Positions 55,999 through 64,000 of a stretch of 64,000 nucleotides of DNA are shown here, one piece after another; positions within the stretch are counted from its first letter, which is position 1; each line of letters starts with the position of its first letter. Source of the stretch: Salisediminibacterium beveridgei (GTDB lineage: Bacteria; Bacillota; Bacilli; Bacillales; Salisediminibacteriaceae). The notes beneath the pieces were generated by a model. It searched no databases. It was not told the origin of the DNA and was given only the letters and a program-made list of their open reading frames with translations. The stretch spans positions 930,001 to 994,000 of the forward strand of contig NZ_CP012502.1 in the NCBI RefSeq assembly GCF_001721685.1, in the 5' to 3' direction. Both the position numbers and the translations under genes were made by a program.

Positions 55999-56469
55999 AT
56001 GGCACACAGTACATTATTTATGCTGATCCTTCTGGCGGTTGGGCTATTTGCGAAAAATCAGGCACTCATTATCGCTGTTGTTTTTCTGTTGGCGGTGAAA
56101 TGGATCGGTCTTGGTGATAAGCTCCTGCCTGTGATCCAGACAAAGGGCATCAACGTAGGCGTAACGATCATCACAATCGCTGTTCTGGTGCCGATTGTGA
56201 CCGGCGAAATCGGCTTTCGTGATCTACAGGAGGCGCTGAAATCCTCTTATGCCTGGATCGCGCTGTTCTCAGGCATCTTTGTCGCGGTGATTGCGGCGAA
56301 CGGAATTGAGCTCCTGCAGAGTGATCCGCATATCACCGTCGCGCTTGTCGTGGGCACAATCCTGGCGGTAGCCTTGTTTAACGGCGTGGCAGTCGGTCCT
56401 TTAATCGGCGCCGGCATCGCCTACCTGGCGATGAAAATTGCAGACATGTTCTCTTCCCTCGGGGGTTGA
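55999..56469 (+). CDS. ytwI: DUF441 membrane protein YtwI
   Basis: The 156-residue protein has four to five hydrophobic segments and the DUF441 features GLFAKNQALI and IQTKGINVGVTIITIAVLVPI. It is conserved between fxsA and citZ in Bacillus, where ytvI also occurs; ytvI is absent here. The function is unknown. GGAAAGGAACG precedes the ATG. Confidence 0.9.
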   Translation: MAHSTLFMLILLAVGLFAKNQALIIAVVFLLAVKWIGLGDKLLPVIQTKGINVGVTIITIAVLVPIVTGEIGFRDLQEALKSSYAWIALFSGIFVAVIAANGIELLQSDPHITVALVVGTILAVALFNGVAVGPLIGAGIAYLAMKIADMFSSLGG

Positions 56470-56661
56470 GAGCATGTTTCTATGTCAGCCTTTTTTGAAG
56501 GATGTGAGATGCGATTACCTGTCGAAATAAGACGCTTGCCCTGTGTTGGCGCATTCACGCACATCGAATGACAAAGAAAACAAAACCAGCACGGCTCATG
56601 TGAAAGAAAAGTGAGAAGTAAATAGAATCATCTGAATATTTAATTCTTTGAAAATTTAGCG

Positions 56662-56689
56662 TTCACAAAATTGTGAGAAATGGTATAAT
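56662..56689 (+). promoter_or_regulatory. citZ promoter with overlapping palindrome
   Basis: TTCACA (56662-56667) and TATAAT (56684-56689) with a 16-base spacer and an extended TGG before the -10. TCACAA/TTGTGA arms around AA (56663-56676) overlap the -35 hexamer and are a candidate repressor site. Confidence 0.55.
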
Positions 56690-56751
56690 GAAAACTGAGT
56701 GATGTGAGGTACATAGCGTAGTCACTTTCGTTGTCTTTTTCCGATCAGTTA

Positions 56752-56765
56752 CGTAACCGCTTACG
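56752..56765 (+). promoter_or_regulatory. Candidate CcpA (cre) site upstream of citZ
   Basis: CGTAACCGCTTACG has the arms CGTAA/TTACG and differs from the cre consensus at two positions. It lies about 55 bases after the predicted transcription start. Carbon catabolite control of citZ by CcpA and CcpC is known in B. subtilis. Confidence 0.4.
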
Positions 56766-56921
56766 AATCCAGCATGTTTATCTGTGTATTTCTGAGGGAA
56801 CAAAAAAAGAGAATGACATTTTCCTGAAATAGTAATGGGGGATTGAGTGAGGCCTCATTCTTTTTTGCGGTTGCGCGCATTGGTTGAACCGAACGACATT
56901 TCTTTGCAAAGGAGAGGTAAC

Positions 56922-58040
56922 ATGAGTACAACTAAGGGATTAGAAGGTGTTGTTGCGACAACATCCAGTGTCAGCTCCATTATCGATGATGTATTGACGT
57001 ACCGCGGCTACAATATCGATGATCTGGCTGACCACGCAAGCTTTGAAGAGGTTATCTATCTGCTTTGGAACGAGAAACTCCCGACACAGGAGGAGCTCCA
57101 GGCATTTAAGAAAGATCTTGCATCTGTATCCAAAGTACCGGATGCAGTCATTGAACAAATGAAATCGTACCCGATTGAAAAAGTACATCCAATGGCTGCG
57201 CTCAGGACGGCTGTGTCAAATCTGGCTTTATTTGATGATGAAGCGGATTCTCATGATGATGAGGCCAACCGTCGGAAAGCTCTGAAACTTCAAGCCCAGT
57301 TACCGACCATCGTTGCAGCATTTGCAAGAATCCGTCAGGGGAAACAACCGGTGGCACCGAAAGAAGAGTTGAGTTACGCAGCAAATTTTCTCTATATGCT
57401 TAATGAAAAAGAACCCGATGAAACATCGGTAAAAGCGATCGATAAGGCACTTGTTCTGCACGCAGACCATGAGTTGAATGCGTCAACGTTCACGTCTAGG
57501 GTCTGTGTGGCAACGCTCTCGGACATGTATTCCGGCGTGACATCAGCCATCGGCGCTTTGAAAGGGCCACTTCATGGAGGTGCCAACGAACGCGTTATGG
57601 CAATGCTCAATGAGATCGGCACAGTGGATAAAGCAGAAGACTATATCAAAGATGCATTAGAACGCAAAGTCAAGATTATGGGCTTCGGCCACAGAGTTTA
57701 TAAAAATGGAGATCCCCGAGCGAAGCATTTGAAAGAAATGTCCCGTCAGATGACGGAGATCACCGGCGAGACCAACTGGTATGAGATGAGTGTCAAGATC
57801 GATGAAATCGTCACGAATGAAAAGGGATTGCTTCCGAATGTTGATTTTTACTCGGCCAGTGTGTACCACAGTCTGGGGATTGATCACGACCTGTTCACAC
57901 CAATTTTCGCCGTAAGCCGGGTGTCAGGCTGGATTGCGCATATTCTGGAGCAGTATTCCAACAACCGTCTCATCCGTCCGCGGGCAGAATATGTTGGCCC
58001 GGACAAGCAGAGCTGGATTCCGATTGAAAAAAGGAAATGA
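56922..58040 (+). CDS. citZ: Citrate synthase II
   Basis: The 372-residue enzyme makes citrate from oxaloacetate and acetyl-CoA. It has the LHADHELNAST loop with a catalytic His, GPLHGGANE and GFGHRVYKNGDPRAK. The length equals B. subtilis CitZ. AAAGGAGAGGTAAC precedes ATG 56922. The order citZ-icd-mdh is that of the B. subtilis operon, though here gaps of 142 and 106 bases with strong hairpins separate the genes. Confidence 0.97.
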   Translation: MSTTKGLEGVVATTSSVSSIIDDVLTYRGYNIDDLADHASFEEVIYLLWNEKLPTQEELQAFKKDLASVSKVPDAVIEQMKSYPIEKVHPMAALRTAVSNLALFDDEADSHDDEANRRKALKLQAQLPTIVAAFARIRQGKQPVAPKEELSYAANFLYMLNEKEPDETSVKAIDKALVLHADHELNASTFTSRVCVATLSDMYSGVTSAIGALKGPLHGGANERVMAMLNEIGTVDKAEDYIKDALERKVKIMGFGHRVYKNGDPRAKHLKEMSRQMTEITGETNWYEMSVKIDEIVTNEKGLLPNVDFYSASVYHSLGIDHDLFTPIFAVSRVSGWIAHILEQYSNNRLIRPRAEYVGPDKQSWIPIEKRK

Positions 58041-58096
58041 TCAACGATCAGGTTATGGACGGATAGCTGGCTATTCGTCCTGACCATAGATGAAAG

Positions 58097-58157
58097 CCCG
58101 GGCAAAAGCTTTTGTCCGGAAGCTTCACTGTGCCCAAATTGATGATAAAATTGGGCG
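58097..58157 (+). other. Two hairpins between citZ and icd
   Basis: The palindrome CCGGGCAAAAGCTTTTGTCC GG (one G-T pair) near 58098-58119, then GCCCAA/TTGGGC near 58132-58155. Neither has a T tract on the plus strand, so read-through to icd is likely. They may shape mRNA processing. Confidence 0.4.
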
Positions 58158-58182
58158 CGATACTTACTTGGGAGGTAATTGA

Positions 58183-59451
58183 ATGATGGCAGGAGAAAAA
58201 ATTACAGTTAACAATGGCGTTTTGAATGTACCAAATGAACCGGTGATTCCATATATCGAAGGGGACGGTATCGGTCCGGATATCTGGAAGGCATCGTCAC
58301 GAGTCATTGAAGCGGCAGTTGAAAAAGCCTATAACGGTGAAAAGAAAATACACTGGAAAGAGGTGCTCGCCGGTCAAAAAGCACATGATAAAACGGGAGA
58401 GTGGCTTCCAGACGAAACACTGGAAACGATCCGTGAATATTATATCGGGATCAAAGGTCCTTTAACCACGCCGATCGGTGGCGGTTTCCGTTCACTGAAT
58501 GTGGCGCTTCGCCAGGAACTCGATCTCTATGCGTGTGTCCGTCCGGTGCGCTGGTTTGAAGGTGTTCCTTCACCAGTGAAGAAGCCAAACGATACGGACA
58601 TGGTTATTTTCCGTGAGAATTCAGAAGATATCTATGCCGGTATTGAATATCAGGAAGGAACACCGGAAGTCAAAAAGCTCGTCGATTTCCTGCAAAATGA
58701 AATGGGCGCCACGAAGATCCGTTTTCCGGAGACTTCAGGCATTGGTGTGAAGCCCGTTTCCAAAGAAGGGACAGACCGGCTGGTCCGGGCTGCCATTCAG
58801 TATGCCATTGATGATAACCGTAAGAGTGTCACACTCGTGCACAAAGGGAATATCATGAAGTTTACTGAAGGAGCTTTCAAAAACTGGGGTTACGAACTGG
58901 CTGAGAAAGAATTCAGCGACAAAGTCTTTACTTGGGCTGAGTATGACCGCATTGTGGAAGATCAAGGCAAAGACGCTGCAAATGATGCGCAGTCGAAAGC
59001 CGAAGCGGCAGGAAAAATCATCGTGAAAGATTCCATTGCGGATATCTTCTTGCAACAGATCCTGACGCGTCCAAAAGAATTTGATGTGGTGGCGACAATG
59101 AACCTGAATGGTGACTACATTTCCGACGCATTGGCAGCTCAGGTTGGCGGGATCGGCATTGCGCCGGGTGCGAACATTAACTATGACACCGGTCATGCGA
59201 TTTTCGAAGCCACACACGGCACAGCGCCGAAGTATGCCGGAATGGATAAGGTCAATCCGTCGTCAGTTCTTCTCAGTGGTGTGCTGATGCTGCGACACCT
59301 CGGCTGGGTGGAAGCCGCGGATATGATTGAAGCATCCATGGACAAAACGATTGGAAGTAAAACGGTCACTTATGATTTCGCCCGTCTGATGGACGGTGCG
59401 ACAGAAGTGAAATGTTCAGAGTTTGGGGATGCTTTGATCAATAATCTTTAA
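58183..59451 (+). CDS. icd: Isocitrate dehydrogenase (NADP)
   Basis: The 422-residue enzyme converts isocitrate to 2-oxoglutarate. It is nearly the B. subtilis sequence in the visible motifs: [13 protein letters not shown], the substrate loop [32 protein letters not shown] and the cofactor region [16 protein letters not shown] [28 protein letters not shown] gives ATG 58183. It is the second gene of the citZ-icd-mdh set. Confidence 0.97.
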   Translation: MMAGEKITVNNGVLNVPNEPVIPYIEGDGIGPDIWKASSRVIEAAVEKAYNGEKKIHWKEVLAGQKAHDKTGEWLPDETLETIREYYIGIKGPLTTPIGGGFRSLNVALRQELDLYACVRPVRWFEGVPSPVKKPNDTDMVIFRENSEDIYAGIEYQEGTPEVKKLVDFLQNEMGATKIRFPETSGIGVKPVSKEGTDRLVRAAIQYAIDDNRKSVTLVHKGNIMKFTEGAFKNWGYELAEKEFSDKVFTWAEYDRIVEDQGKDAANDAQSKAEAAGKIIVKDSIADIFLQQILTRPKEFDVVATMNLNGDYISDALAAQVGGIGIAPGANINYDTGHAIFEATHGTAPKYAGMDKVNPSSVLLSGVLMLRHLGWVEAADMIEASMDKTIGSKTVTYDFARLMDGATEVKCSEFGDALINNL

Positions 59452-59460
59452 GATATTCGT

Positions 59461-59500
59461 ATGATGACCGGAATTCCACAAGCGGAATTCCGGTCATCAT
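59461..59500 (+). other. 17-bp perfect inverted repeat between icd and mdh
   Basis: Arms 59461-59477 and 59484-59500 are perfectly complementary (core GACCGGAATTCC) around the 6-base loop ACAAGC. No T tract follows on either strand, so a plain terminator is unlikely. In RNA it would be very stable and could block 3' exonucleases or pause ribosomes and polymerase between icd and mdh. Confidence 0.8.
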
Positions 59501-59557
59501 GATCAAAAAAATAATGAAAGCGTTTTAATCCAGTTAATCAAAAGGGAGCGATGAATC

Positions 59558-60493
59558 ATGGCGATTAAAAGACGAAAGATCACAGTAGTCGGAGGGGGAT
59601 TCACCGGCACAACCACAGCACTGATGGCAGCGCAGAAAGAACTTGGTGATGTCGTGCTGATCGATATTCCGAAGATGGAAGACCCAACGAAGGGAAAAGC
59701 GTTGGATATGAAAGAGGCGAGTCCGGTTCAAGGCTTTGACAGTAAGATTACCGGAACGAGTGATTATCAGGATACAGCAGGTTCGGATGTCGTCGTGATC
59801 ACGGCCGGTATTCCAAGGAAACCGGGAATGAGCCGTGACGATCTCGTCAGTACAAATGCCGGGATCATGAAGAGTGTGACAAAGGAAATTGTGAAGCATT
59901 CACCGGATTGCTATATTATCGTTCTGACGAATCCGGTTGATGCAATGACGTACACCGTCTTTCGGGAATCCGGTTTTCCTAAAAACCGGGTCATCGGTCA
60001 GTCTGGGGTTCTTGACACAGCGCGATTCAATACGTTCGTTGCAGAGGAACTGAATGTATCGGTGGAAGATGTGCAAGGGTTTGTTCTCGGTGGACACGGT
60101 GATGATATGGTCCCGATGCTCCGTTACAGTTTCGCTGGCGGGATTCCGCTTGAAAAGTTGATTTCCCAAGAACGTCTCGACGCGATTGTGGAGCGTACCC
60201 GTAAAGGCGGCGGTGAAATCGTCAACCTGCTGGGAAGTGGAAGCGCCTATTACGCGCCTGCCGCATCGATTGTTCAGATGGTTGAAGCCATTTTGAAAGA
60301 CAAAAAACGCATTTTGCCTTCGATTGCCTACCTCGAAGGCGAGTTTGGGTATTCAGACATCTACCTGGGTGTACCGACCGTTATCGGTGGGGATGGAATC
60401 GAAAAAGTGCTTGAACTCGATTTAACCGATGAGGAGAAGAAGGATCTGGATAAATCCGTAGCTTCTGTCAAGAAAGTGATGGAGATTCTCTGA
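59558..60493 (+). CDS. mdh: Malate dehydrogenase
   Basis: The 311-residue LDH-like MDH oxidises malate with NAD. The dinucleotide loop [12 protein letters not shown], an Asp at the end of beta-2 (VLIDIPK) that selects NAD, the DTARFNTFV segment and the catalytic His in GGHGDDMVP are present. AAAGGGAGCGATGAATC precedes the ATG. It closes the citZ-icd-mdh set; a MaoC-like gene follows 44 bases later. Confidence 0.97.
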   Translation: MAIKRRKITVVGGGFTGTTTALMAAQKELGDVVLIDIPKMEDPTKGKALDMKEASPVQGFDSKITGTSDYQDTAGSDVVVITAGIPRKPGMSRDDLVSTNAGIMKSVTKEIVKHSPDCYIIVLTNPVDAMTYTVFRESGFPKNRVIGQSGVLDTARFNTFVAEELNVSVEDVQGFVLGGHGDDMVPMLRYSFAGGIPLEKLISQERLDAIVERTRKGGGEIVNLLGSGSAYYAPAASIVQMVEAILKDKKRILPSIAYLEGEFGYSDIYLGVPTVIGGDGIEKVLELDLTDEEKKDLDKSVASVKKVMEIL

Positions 60494-60537
60494 TTCGTTA
60501 ACCACCTCAGACGGATGATCTTACAGGAGGGAATGTT

Positions 60538-61014
60538 ATGTTCCAGAAACGTAAAATCGGCAAGACGATTGATCAGCTGGAAATCGGAGATTCGTATGAA
60601 ACGGAGAAGGCTTTGACGGATAAGGATATTCTCCTGTATCTCGGGTTATCCGATGATGCCAATCCGGTCTATATTCAACACGATTATGCTTCTCGTACAC
60701 CTTATGGAAAACCGGTCGTCCCGCATATTATGCTGGCAGGCATGGTGTCGTCTGCCATATCAATGGAATTACCCGGACCAGGGTGTTACATTCAAGAACA
60801 TCATTTGAAATATCCTAAGCCCCTGTATCATTATGGGCAGTTAAAAATCTATCTTGAAGTGACGGCGATCGATATCGACAATCACGAGGTGACGATTGGG
60901 GTAAACGGCTATGACAGAGATGACGAGGAAGTCCTGACGGGGCATTTTCAAGTCAGCCCGGCATATCCATGGAAACCTGTCACACAGGATGCAGGTAATT
61001 TCGAGAATTTTTAA
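60538..61014 (+). CDS. MaoC-family hotdog dehydratase-like protein
   Basis: The 158-residue protein is a single hotdog domain with the MaoC hydratase motif SDDANPVYIQHDYA (Asp and His pair) and GKPVVPHIMLAGM. Family members hydrate enoyl-CoA or enoyl-ACP; the substrate here is unknown. GGAGGGAATGTT leads to ATG 60538. It lies between mdh and phoP in several Bacillus other than B. subtilis. A terminator follows, so it ends the mdh unit. Confidence 0.85.
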   Translation: MFQKRKIGKTIDQLEIGDSYETEKALTDKDILLYLGLSDDANPVYIQHDYASRTPYGKPVVPHIMLAGMVSSAISMELPGPGCYIQEHHLKYPKPLYHYGQLKIYLEVTAIDIDNHEVTIGVNGYDRDDEEVLTGHFQVSPAYPWKPVTQDAGNFENF

Positions 61015-61020
61015 ATGACA

Positions 61021-61056
61021 AACCCGGTAGCCGTTGCATGACAGGTTACCGGGTTT
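61021..61056 (+). terminator. Terminator before phoP
   Basis: AACCCGGTAGCC and GGTTACCGGGTT (one mismatch) followed by TTC. Confidence 0.65.
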
Positions 61057-61176
61057 TCTATATGAATCAACCGAGGCGGCATTTCAGGATTTCATCATAG
61101 GAGAATGTATACTTTTGTAGTATGATGAGTGCAGAAGTACGCAGATTCAGGGGAATCGAAATGTGGAGGAGATAGC

Positions 61177-61893
61177 ATGTCACAACGAATTTTAATAGTG
61201 GATGATGAAGAATCCATCCTGACATTATTACAGTACAACCTGGATCAGGCAGGATTCGAAACCGTCACTGCGACTGATGGCAAAATCGCATTTGAGCTTG
61301 CCAGTGAAAAGGACTTTGATCTGATTGTTCTCGATCTCATGTTGCCGGAGATGGATGGTCTTGAGGTCTGTAAATCGTTAAGGCAGCTGAAGATCGCCAC
61401 GCCGATCCTGATGCTCACAGCGAAGGATGAAGAGTTTGATAAAGTGCTGGGGCTGGAACTTGGTGCAGATGATTACTTGACGAAACCATTCAGTCCAAGA
61501 GAAGTCACTGCCAGAGTGAGGGCGATTCTGAGACGATCGGCAGTTGCACCTGCAAAGAAAGACGATGAACAGGAGAATACGAAAATCATTCTCGGTGACG
61601 TTCATATTTTTCCGGAGAATTACGAAATTTTTCTCCATGGTGAGGCACTCGAACTGACACCGAAGGAGTTTGAGCTGCTGATGTACCTGACAAATCACCC
61701 GGGGCGGGTATTGACGAGAGATCAGCTCTTAAATGCCGTATGGAATTACGAATTTGTGGGGGACACCCGCATTGTGGATGTGCATATCAGTCACCTCCGT
61801 GAAAAGATTGAACCGAATACCAAGAAGCCGGTTTATATTAAAACCGTCAGGGGTTTAGGTTATAAGCTGGAGATGCCAATCCGTCATGACTAG
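61177..61893 (+). CDS. phoP: Phosphate-response regulator PhoP
   Basis: The 238-residue OmpR-type regulator has the receiver domain with phospho-Asp53 (VLDLMLPEMDG), Lys in LTKPF, and a C-terminal winged helix (LTPKEFELLMYLTNHPGRV). Under phosphate starvation PhoP dimers bind direct TTAACA-like repeats 11 bases apart. GGAGGAGATAGC precedes ATG 61177. The last 8 bases overlap phoR. A matching set of four repeats lies just beyond phoR at 63658-63696. Confidence 0.97.
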   Translation: MSQRILIVDDEESILTLLQYNLDQAGFETVTATDGKIAFELASEKDFDLIVLDLMLPEMDGLEVCKSLRQLKIATPILMLTAKDEEFDKVLGLELGADDYLTKPFSPREVTARVRAILRRSAVAPAKKDDEQENTKIILGDVHIFPENYEIFLHGEALELTPKEFELLMYLTNHPGRVLTRDQLLNAVWNYEFVGDTRIVDVHISHLREKIEPNTKKPVYIKTVRGLGYKLEMPIRHD

Positions 61894-63655
61894 TTACCGG
61901 ATTCGTCTGTTGTTGCCGCTCTCGATCATCATCCTCGTAGTTCTGATAGGACTTGGCGCGATCTTAGGCCCTTTTTTCAAAGAATTCTATTTTGACCGGA
62001 TGCATGACCGCATTTCGAAAGAAGCCGAGGTAGCTGCCTATAATTTCGAACGGATCGATTTCAGTGATGACGGGCTGCTTCAAGAAGAGGCAGAGGCGTT
62101 AAGTGAACGCTTTGAAGTCCGAATCACGGTGATTGATGGCGAAGGGGTGGTTCTGGCAGAGTCGTATGAAGATCCTGCCGTCATGGATAATCACCTGAAT
62201 AGGCCTGAAATTCAATCTGCCATTGCAGGAAACTTTGACAGGGAAATCCGGTACAGTGACACGGTGAATGCCGAACTGCTTTATTTTGCTTTGCCGCTGA
62301 ACGGGGATGAGGGAGAAGGTTTCGTTCGTCTGGGTATCCCGATGGATGAACTGGATTCCCTGTATCAAAACATTTGGGCTTTGTTATTTGTTTCGTTTTT
62401 GGTGGCGTTTGTGATCATTTTGATTCTCACTTCCCGATTGACAAACCAGATGATCCGGCCGATTGAAGATGCGAGAAGGGTGGCCAATGAGTTGGCCGAA
62501 GGGAATTTCTCTGCCCGTGCTTATGAGGGGAACAGCTATGAGACCGGTGAATTGAACCGGTCGATCAACGTCCTGGCGAAGAACCTGATGCAGATCACTC
62601 AGACGTATGAACGTCAGCAGGAACGGTTGGAGACGCTGATTGAGAATATGGGCAGTGGTCTGATCCTCATCAATCATACGGGCGATGTGACACTCGTCAA
62701 CCGCAGCTGTGATGTGATTTTTGGTGAAAATACGCAGGAATGGCATGGAACCCTGTATTATCAGGTGATTCGTAATAAAAAAATCAATAAATTCATTCAG
62801 CGTATTTTTCTCACTGAAGAGCGTAAACGCCGGCAAATCAGTATTGCTTCCGGGATTTACCTGAACCATTACGATGTGCACGGGGCGCCGATTATTGCAC
62901 AGGACGGAGAATTGAAAGGTATTGTTCTCGTTTTTCACGACATTACTGAACTGAAGAAACTCGAACAGGCCCGAAAAGATTTTGTGGCGAACGTCTCTCA
63001 TGAGTTGAAAACACCGGTAACTTCACTGAAAGGGTTCACGGAAACGCTTCTCGAAGGGGCGATGGATGACGAGGAATTGCGACTGAAGTTCCTCACCATC
63101 ATCGCCAGTGAATCCGATCGCCTTGAAACACTGATTTTCGAACTGCTGGAGCTCTCACGGATTGAAGGCGACACCTTTCAACTCAACTGGCAAACAGTCG
63201 ATCTTGAAGAACAGATCGATGAGGTCGTTGAAGTACTTGGTGAAAAAGCGGATGCGAAGAAAATGACGCTTGAAAAGACAATCAAAGGCAGTCCGATTCT
63301 TGCAGGCGAAGCGGCGCGAATTAAACAGATTCTTATGAATCTTATTAACAATGCCATCGTTTATACGCCGGAAGGTGGTACAGTGATGGTCAGTGTGAAG
63401 GAGCAAAATGAACGGGTGCTTCTGGAAGTGGAAGATACAGGGATCGGGATGAGTAAAAAAGAAATTCCCCGTATTTTTGAACGCTTTTACAGAGTGGACC
63501 GTGCCAGAAGCCGGAACTCTGGAGGAACCGGCTTGGGACTGGCGATTGTCAAACACCTCTCAGAGGCCCACCAGGCGATTTTATCTGTGGACAGCGAACC
63601 GGGAAAAGGGACCGTTTTCCGCATTGCCTTTTTGAAGAACCTGCCGGAAAAGTAA
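61886..63655 (+). CDS. phoR: Phosphate sensor kinase PhoR
   Basis: The 589-residue membrane kinase has two membrane helices (about residues 8-30 and 160-182) around an outside sensor domain, a HAMP domain (RPIEDARRVANEL), a PAS domain (residues 240-345), HisKA with His372 (ANVSHELKTPVTS) and the ATPase with N (NLINNAIVYTPEGG), G1 (DTGIGM) and G2 (SGGTGLGLAIVKHL) boxes. It phosphorylates PhoP. It overlaps phoP by 8 bases, so the two are coupled. Confidence 0.97.
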   Translation: MTSYRIRLLLPLSIIILVVLIGLGAILGPFFKEFYFDRMHDRISKEAEVAAYNFERIDFSDDGLLQEEAEALSERFEVRITVIDGEGVVLAESYEDPAVMDNHLNRPEIQSAIAGNFDREIRYSDTVNAELLYFALPLNGDEGEGFVRLGIPMDELDSLYQNIWALLFVSFLVAFVIILILTSRLTNQMIRPIEDARRVANELAEGNFSARAYEGNSYETGELNRSINVLAKNLMQITQTYERQQERLETLIENMGSGLILINHTGDVTLVNRSCDVIFGENTQEWHGTLYYQVIRNKKINKFIQRIFLTEERKRRQISIASGIYLNHYDVHGAPIIAQDGELKGIVLVFHDITELKKLEQARKDFVANVSHELKTPVTSLKGFTETLLEGAMDDEELRLKFLTIIASESDRLETLIFELLELSRIEGDTFQLNWQTVDLEEQIDEVVEVLGEKADAKKMTLEKTIKGSPILAGEAARIKQILMNLINNAIVYTPEGGTVMVSVKEQNERVLLEVEDTGIGMSKKEIPRIFERFYRVDRARSRNSGGTGLGLAIVKHLSEAHQAILSVDSEPGKGTVFRIAFLKNLPEK

Positions 63656-63657
63656 TA

Positions 63658-63711
63658 TTTACAAAAGATTAATACGCTCTTCATACAGGATTTACATTGA
63701 TTGGGTATACT
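63658..63711 (+). promoter_or_regulatory. PhoP-type activated promoter: four Pho-box repeats and a -10
   Basis: Hexamers TTTACA (63658), TTAATA (63669), TTCATA (63680) and TTTACA (63691) repeat exactly every 11 bases. The TATACT -10 box is at 63706-63711. With a start near 63718 the repeats fall at about -60 to -22, the position of activating PhoP binding regions in B. subtilis. No -35 TTGACA is seen in the right place, as expected for an activator-dependent promoter. Direct proof is lacking. Confidence 0.7.
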
Positions 63712-63717
63712 CCAATT

Positions 63718-63812
63718 GTGTACTTCCTTAAGGAGAGTTCCCTTACCAGGATTCCCCTTGAGTACATCTTGATGAGAAACGGTGGCCCCCCTGAGCCGCC
63801 GTTTCTTTTTTG
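63718..63812 (+). ncRNA. Candidate PhoP-controlled small RNA (about 95 nt)
   Basis: The transcript from the Pho-box promoter would end at the terminator 63776-63812. A TGTACT/AGTACA stem (63719-63724 with 63761-63766) closes a region that holds TTCCCTTACC and ATTCCCCTT, and the terminator loop has GGCCCCCC. C-rich unpaired stretches are typical of Firmicute sRNAs that pair with ribosome sites. An AAGGAG at 63730 has no start codon at usable distance, so I see no peptide. It could instead be a terminated leader of polA. Confidence 0.5.
63776..63812 (+). terminator. Strong terminator between phoR and polA
   Basis: GAAACGGTGGC and GCCGCCGTTTC (about 10 pairs) followed by TTTTTTG. It ends transcripts of phoPR and of the promoter at 63706, so polA needs its own promoter further right, probably near 63820-63840. 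Confidence 0.85.
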
Positions 63813-63870
63813 TACTGTAAAATGATAGAATGAGAAGGACTAGAATGATCACGCGAGGAGTGGGAAAACG

Positions 63871-64000
63871 ATGAATAAATTCGTATTGATTGACGGAAAC
63901 AGTATTGCCTACCGGGCATTCTTTGCTTTACCCTTGCTGAATACAGATAAAGGTGTCTACACCAATGCGGTGTACGGCTTCACAACCATGCTGTTAAAAG
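63871..64000 (+). CDS. polA: DNA polymerase I, start only
   Basis: The first 43 codons (MNKFVLIDGNSIAYRAFFALP, TNAVYGFTTMLL) match the start of the 5'-nuclease domain of PolA. GAGGAGTGGGAAAACG precedes the ATG. The rest lies outside the window. phoR-polA is the order in B. subtilis. Confidence 0.95.
   Translation, partial: MNKFVLIDGNSIAYRAFFALPLLNTDKGVYTNAVYGFTTMLLK

Larger units (their letters stand above)
56470..56921. other. citZ upstream region, 452 bases
   Basis: It contains the citZ promoter (56662-56689) with an overlapping palindrome and a cre-like palindrome at 56752-56765. The frame from 56847 is open but only its part from 56922 is citZ. The transcribed leader would be about 225 bases long. 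I see no gene. Confidence 0.5.

Noticed and set aside
61056..61176. Pho boxes upstream of phoP (autoregulation)
   Set aside because: TTCAGG and TTCATC occur but not at the 11-bp period required; the site beyond phoR is far better.
63773..63826. Short ORF (ATG AGA AAC GGT) across the terminator before polA
   Set aside because: The AAGGAG at 63730 is far too distant, and the frame runs through the terminator stem and T tract.

Overview
The window reads as a chromosomal segment of a Bacillaceae bacterium. From position 21821 to the right end the order rpsD, dgcP, msrC, hisJ, ezrA ... nadK, sppA, yteJ, tpx, ytxK, ackA ... ytkL, ytoI, ytpI, nrnA, dnaE, ytsJ, accD, accA, pfkA, pyk, fxsA, ytwI, citZ, icd, mdh, phoP, phoR, polA follows the ytr-ytv region of Bacillus subtilis. 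Typical B. subtilis neighbours (iscS-thiI after ezrA, the arg genes near ackA, ytrIH before dnaE, ytvI before citZ) are missing, while a GntR/FadR regulator before accD and a MaoC-type dehydratase before phoP are added. Many proteins are acidic and several genes start with TTG or GTG after strong AGGAGG-type sites. A halophilic or alkaliphilic Bacillaceae lineage is my inference, not something the sequence proves.

Region 1 (1-5440) is accessory: the 3' part of a type I restriction subunit gene (hsdR), then an AT-rich block with a DUF3800 protein, a gene remnant, a SHOCT-domain membrane protein and a small membrane protein. Three copies of a GTGCCAGAC-type palindromic repeat sit between these cargo genes. 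Region 2 (5441-21809) is a variable stretch of mostly unassigned membrane proteins, with a TetR/membrane-protein divergent pair, a mutarotase-like protein with a 1153-residue barrel glycosidase or phosphorylase-like protein, a PNPOx-UbiA fusion, an alpha/beta hydrolase with an overlapping 47-codon ORF, and an XRE/membrane-protein pair.

Region 3 (21821-35654) holds rpsD with its leader, the diguanylate cyclase dgcP, msrC-hisJ, ezrA, an amidohydrolase, nadK, sppA-yteJ, tpx, ytxK and ackA. An ISL3-type insertion sequence follows at about 35687-37060. Region 4 (37315-48411) has a usp operon, an unusual SDR, a Xaa-Pro dipeptidase, ytkL, a lipoprotein, ytoI, ytpI, nrnA and dnaE. Region 5 (48490-64000) is central metabolism: malic enzyme, the FadR-like regulator, acetyl-CoA carboxyltransferase accDA, pfkA-pyk, the TCA genes citZ-icd-mdh, then phoPR and the start of polA. 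Together the genes from ytsJ to mdh connect glycolysis, malate/pyruvate exchange, malonyl-CoA formation and citrate metabolism.

The strongest candidate for something undescribed lies between phoR and polA. Four TT(T/A/C)A(C/T)A-type hexamers at an exact 11-bp period (63658, 63669, 63680, 63691) stand just upstream of a TATACT -10 box, which is the architecture of an activating PhoP binding region. The promoter points to a transcript of about 95 nt that ends at a strong terminator before polA and contains three C-rich stretches. It may be a phosphate-starvation small RNA next to its own regulator. Other items worth attention are four families of short intergenic repeats (one pair has a hairpin with a conserved one-base bulge), an SDR that lacks the catalytic Tyr, and a 17-bp perfect inverted repeat between icd and mdh.
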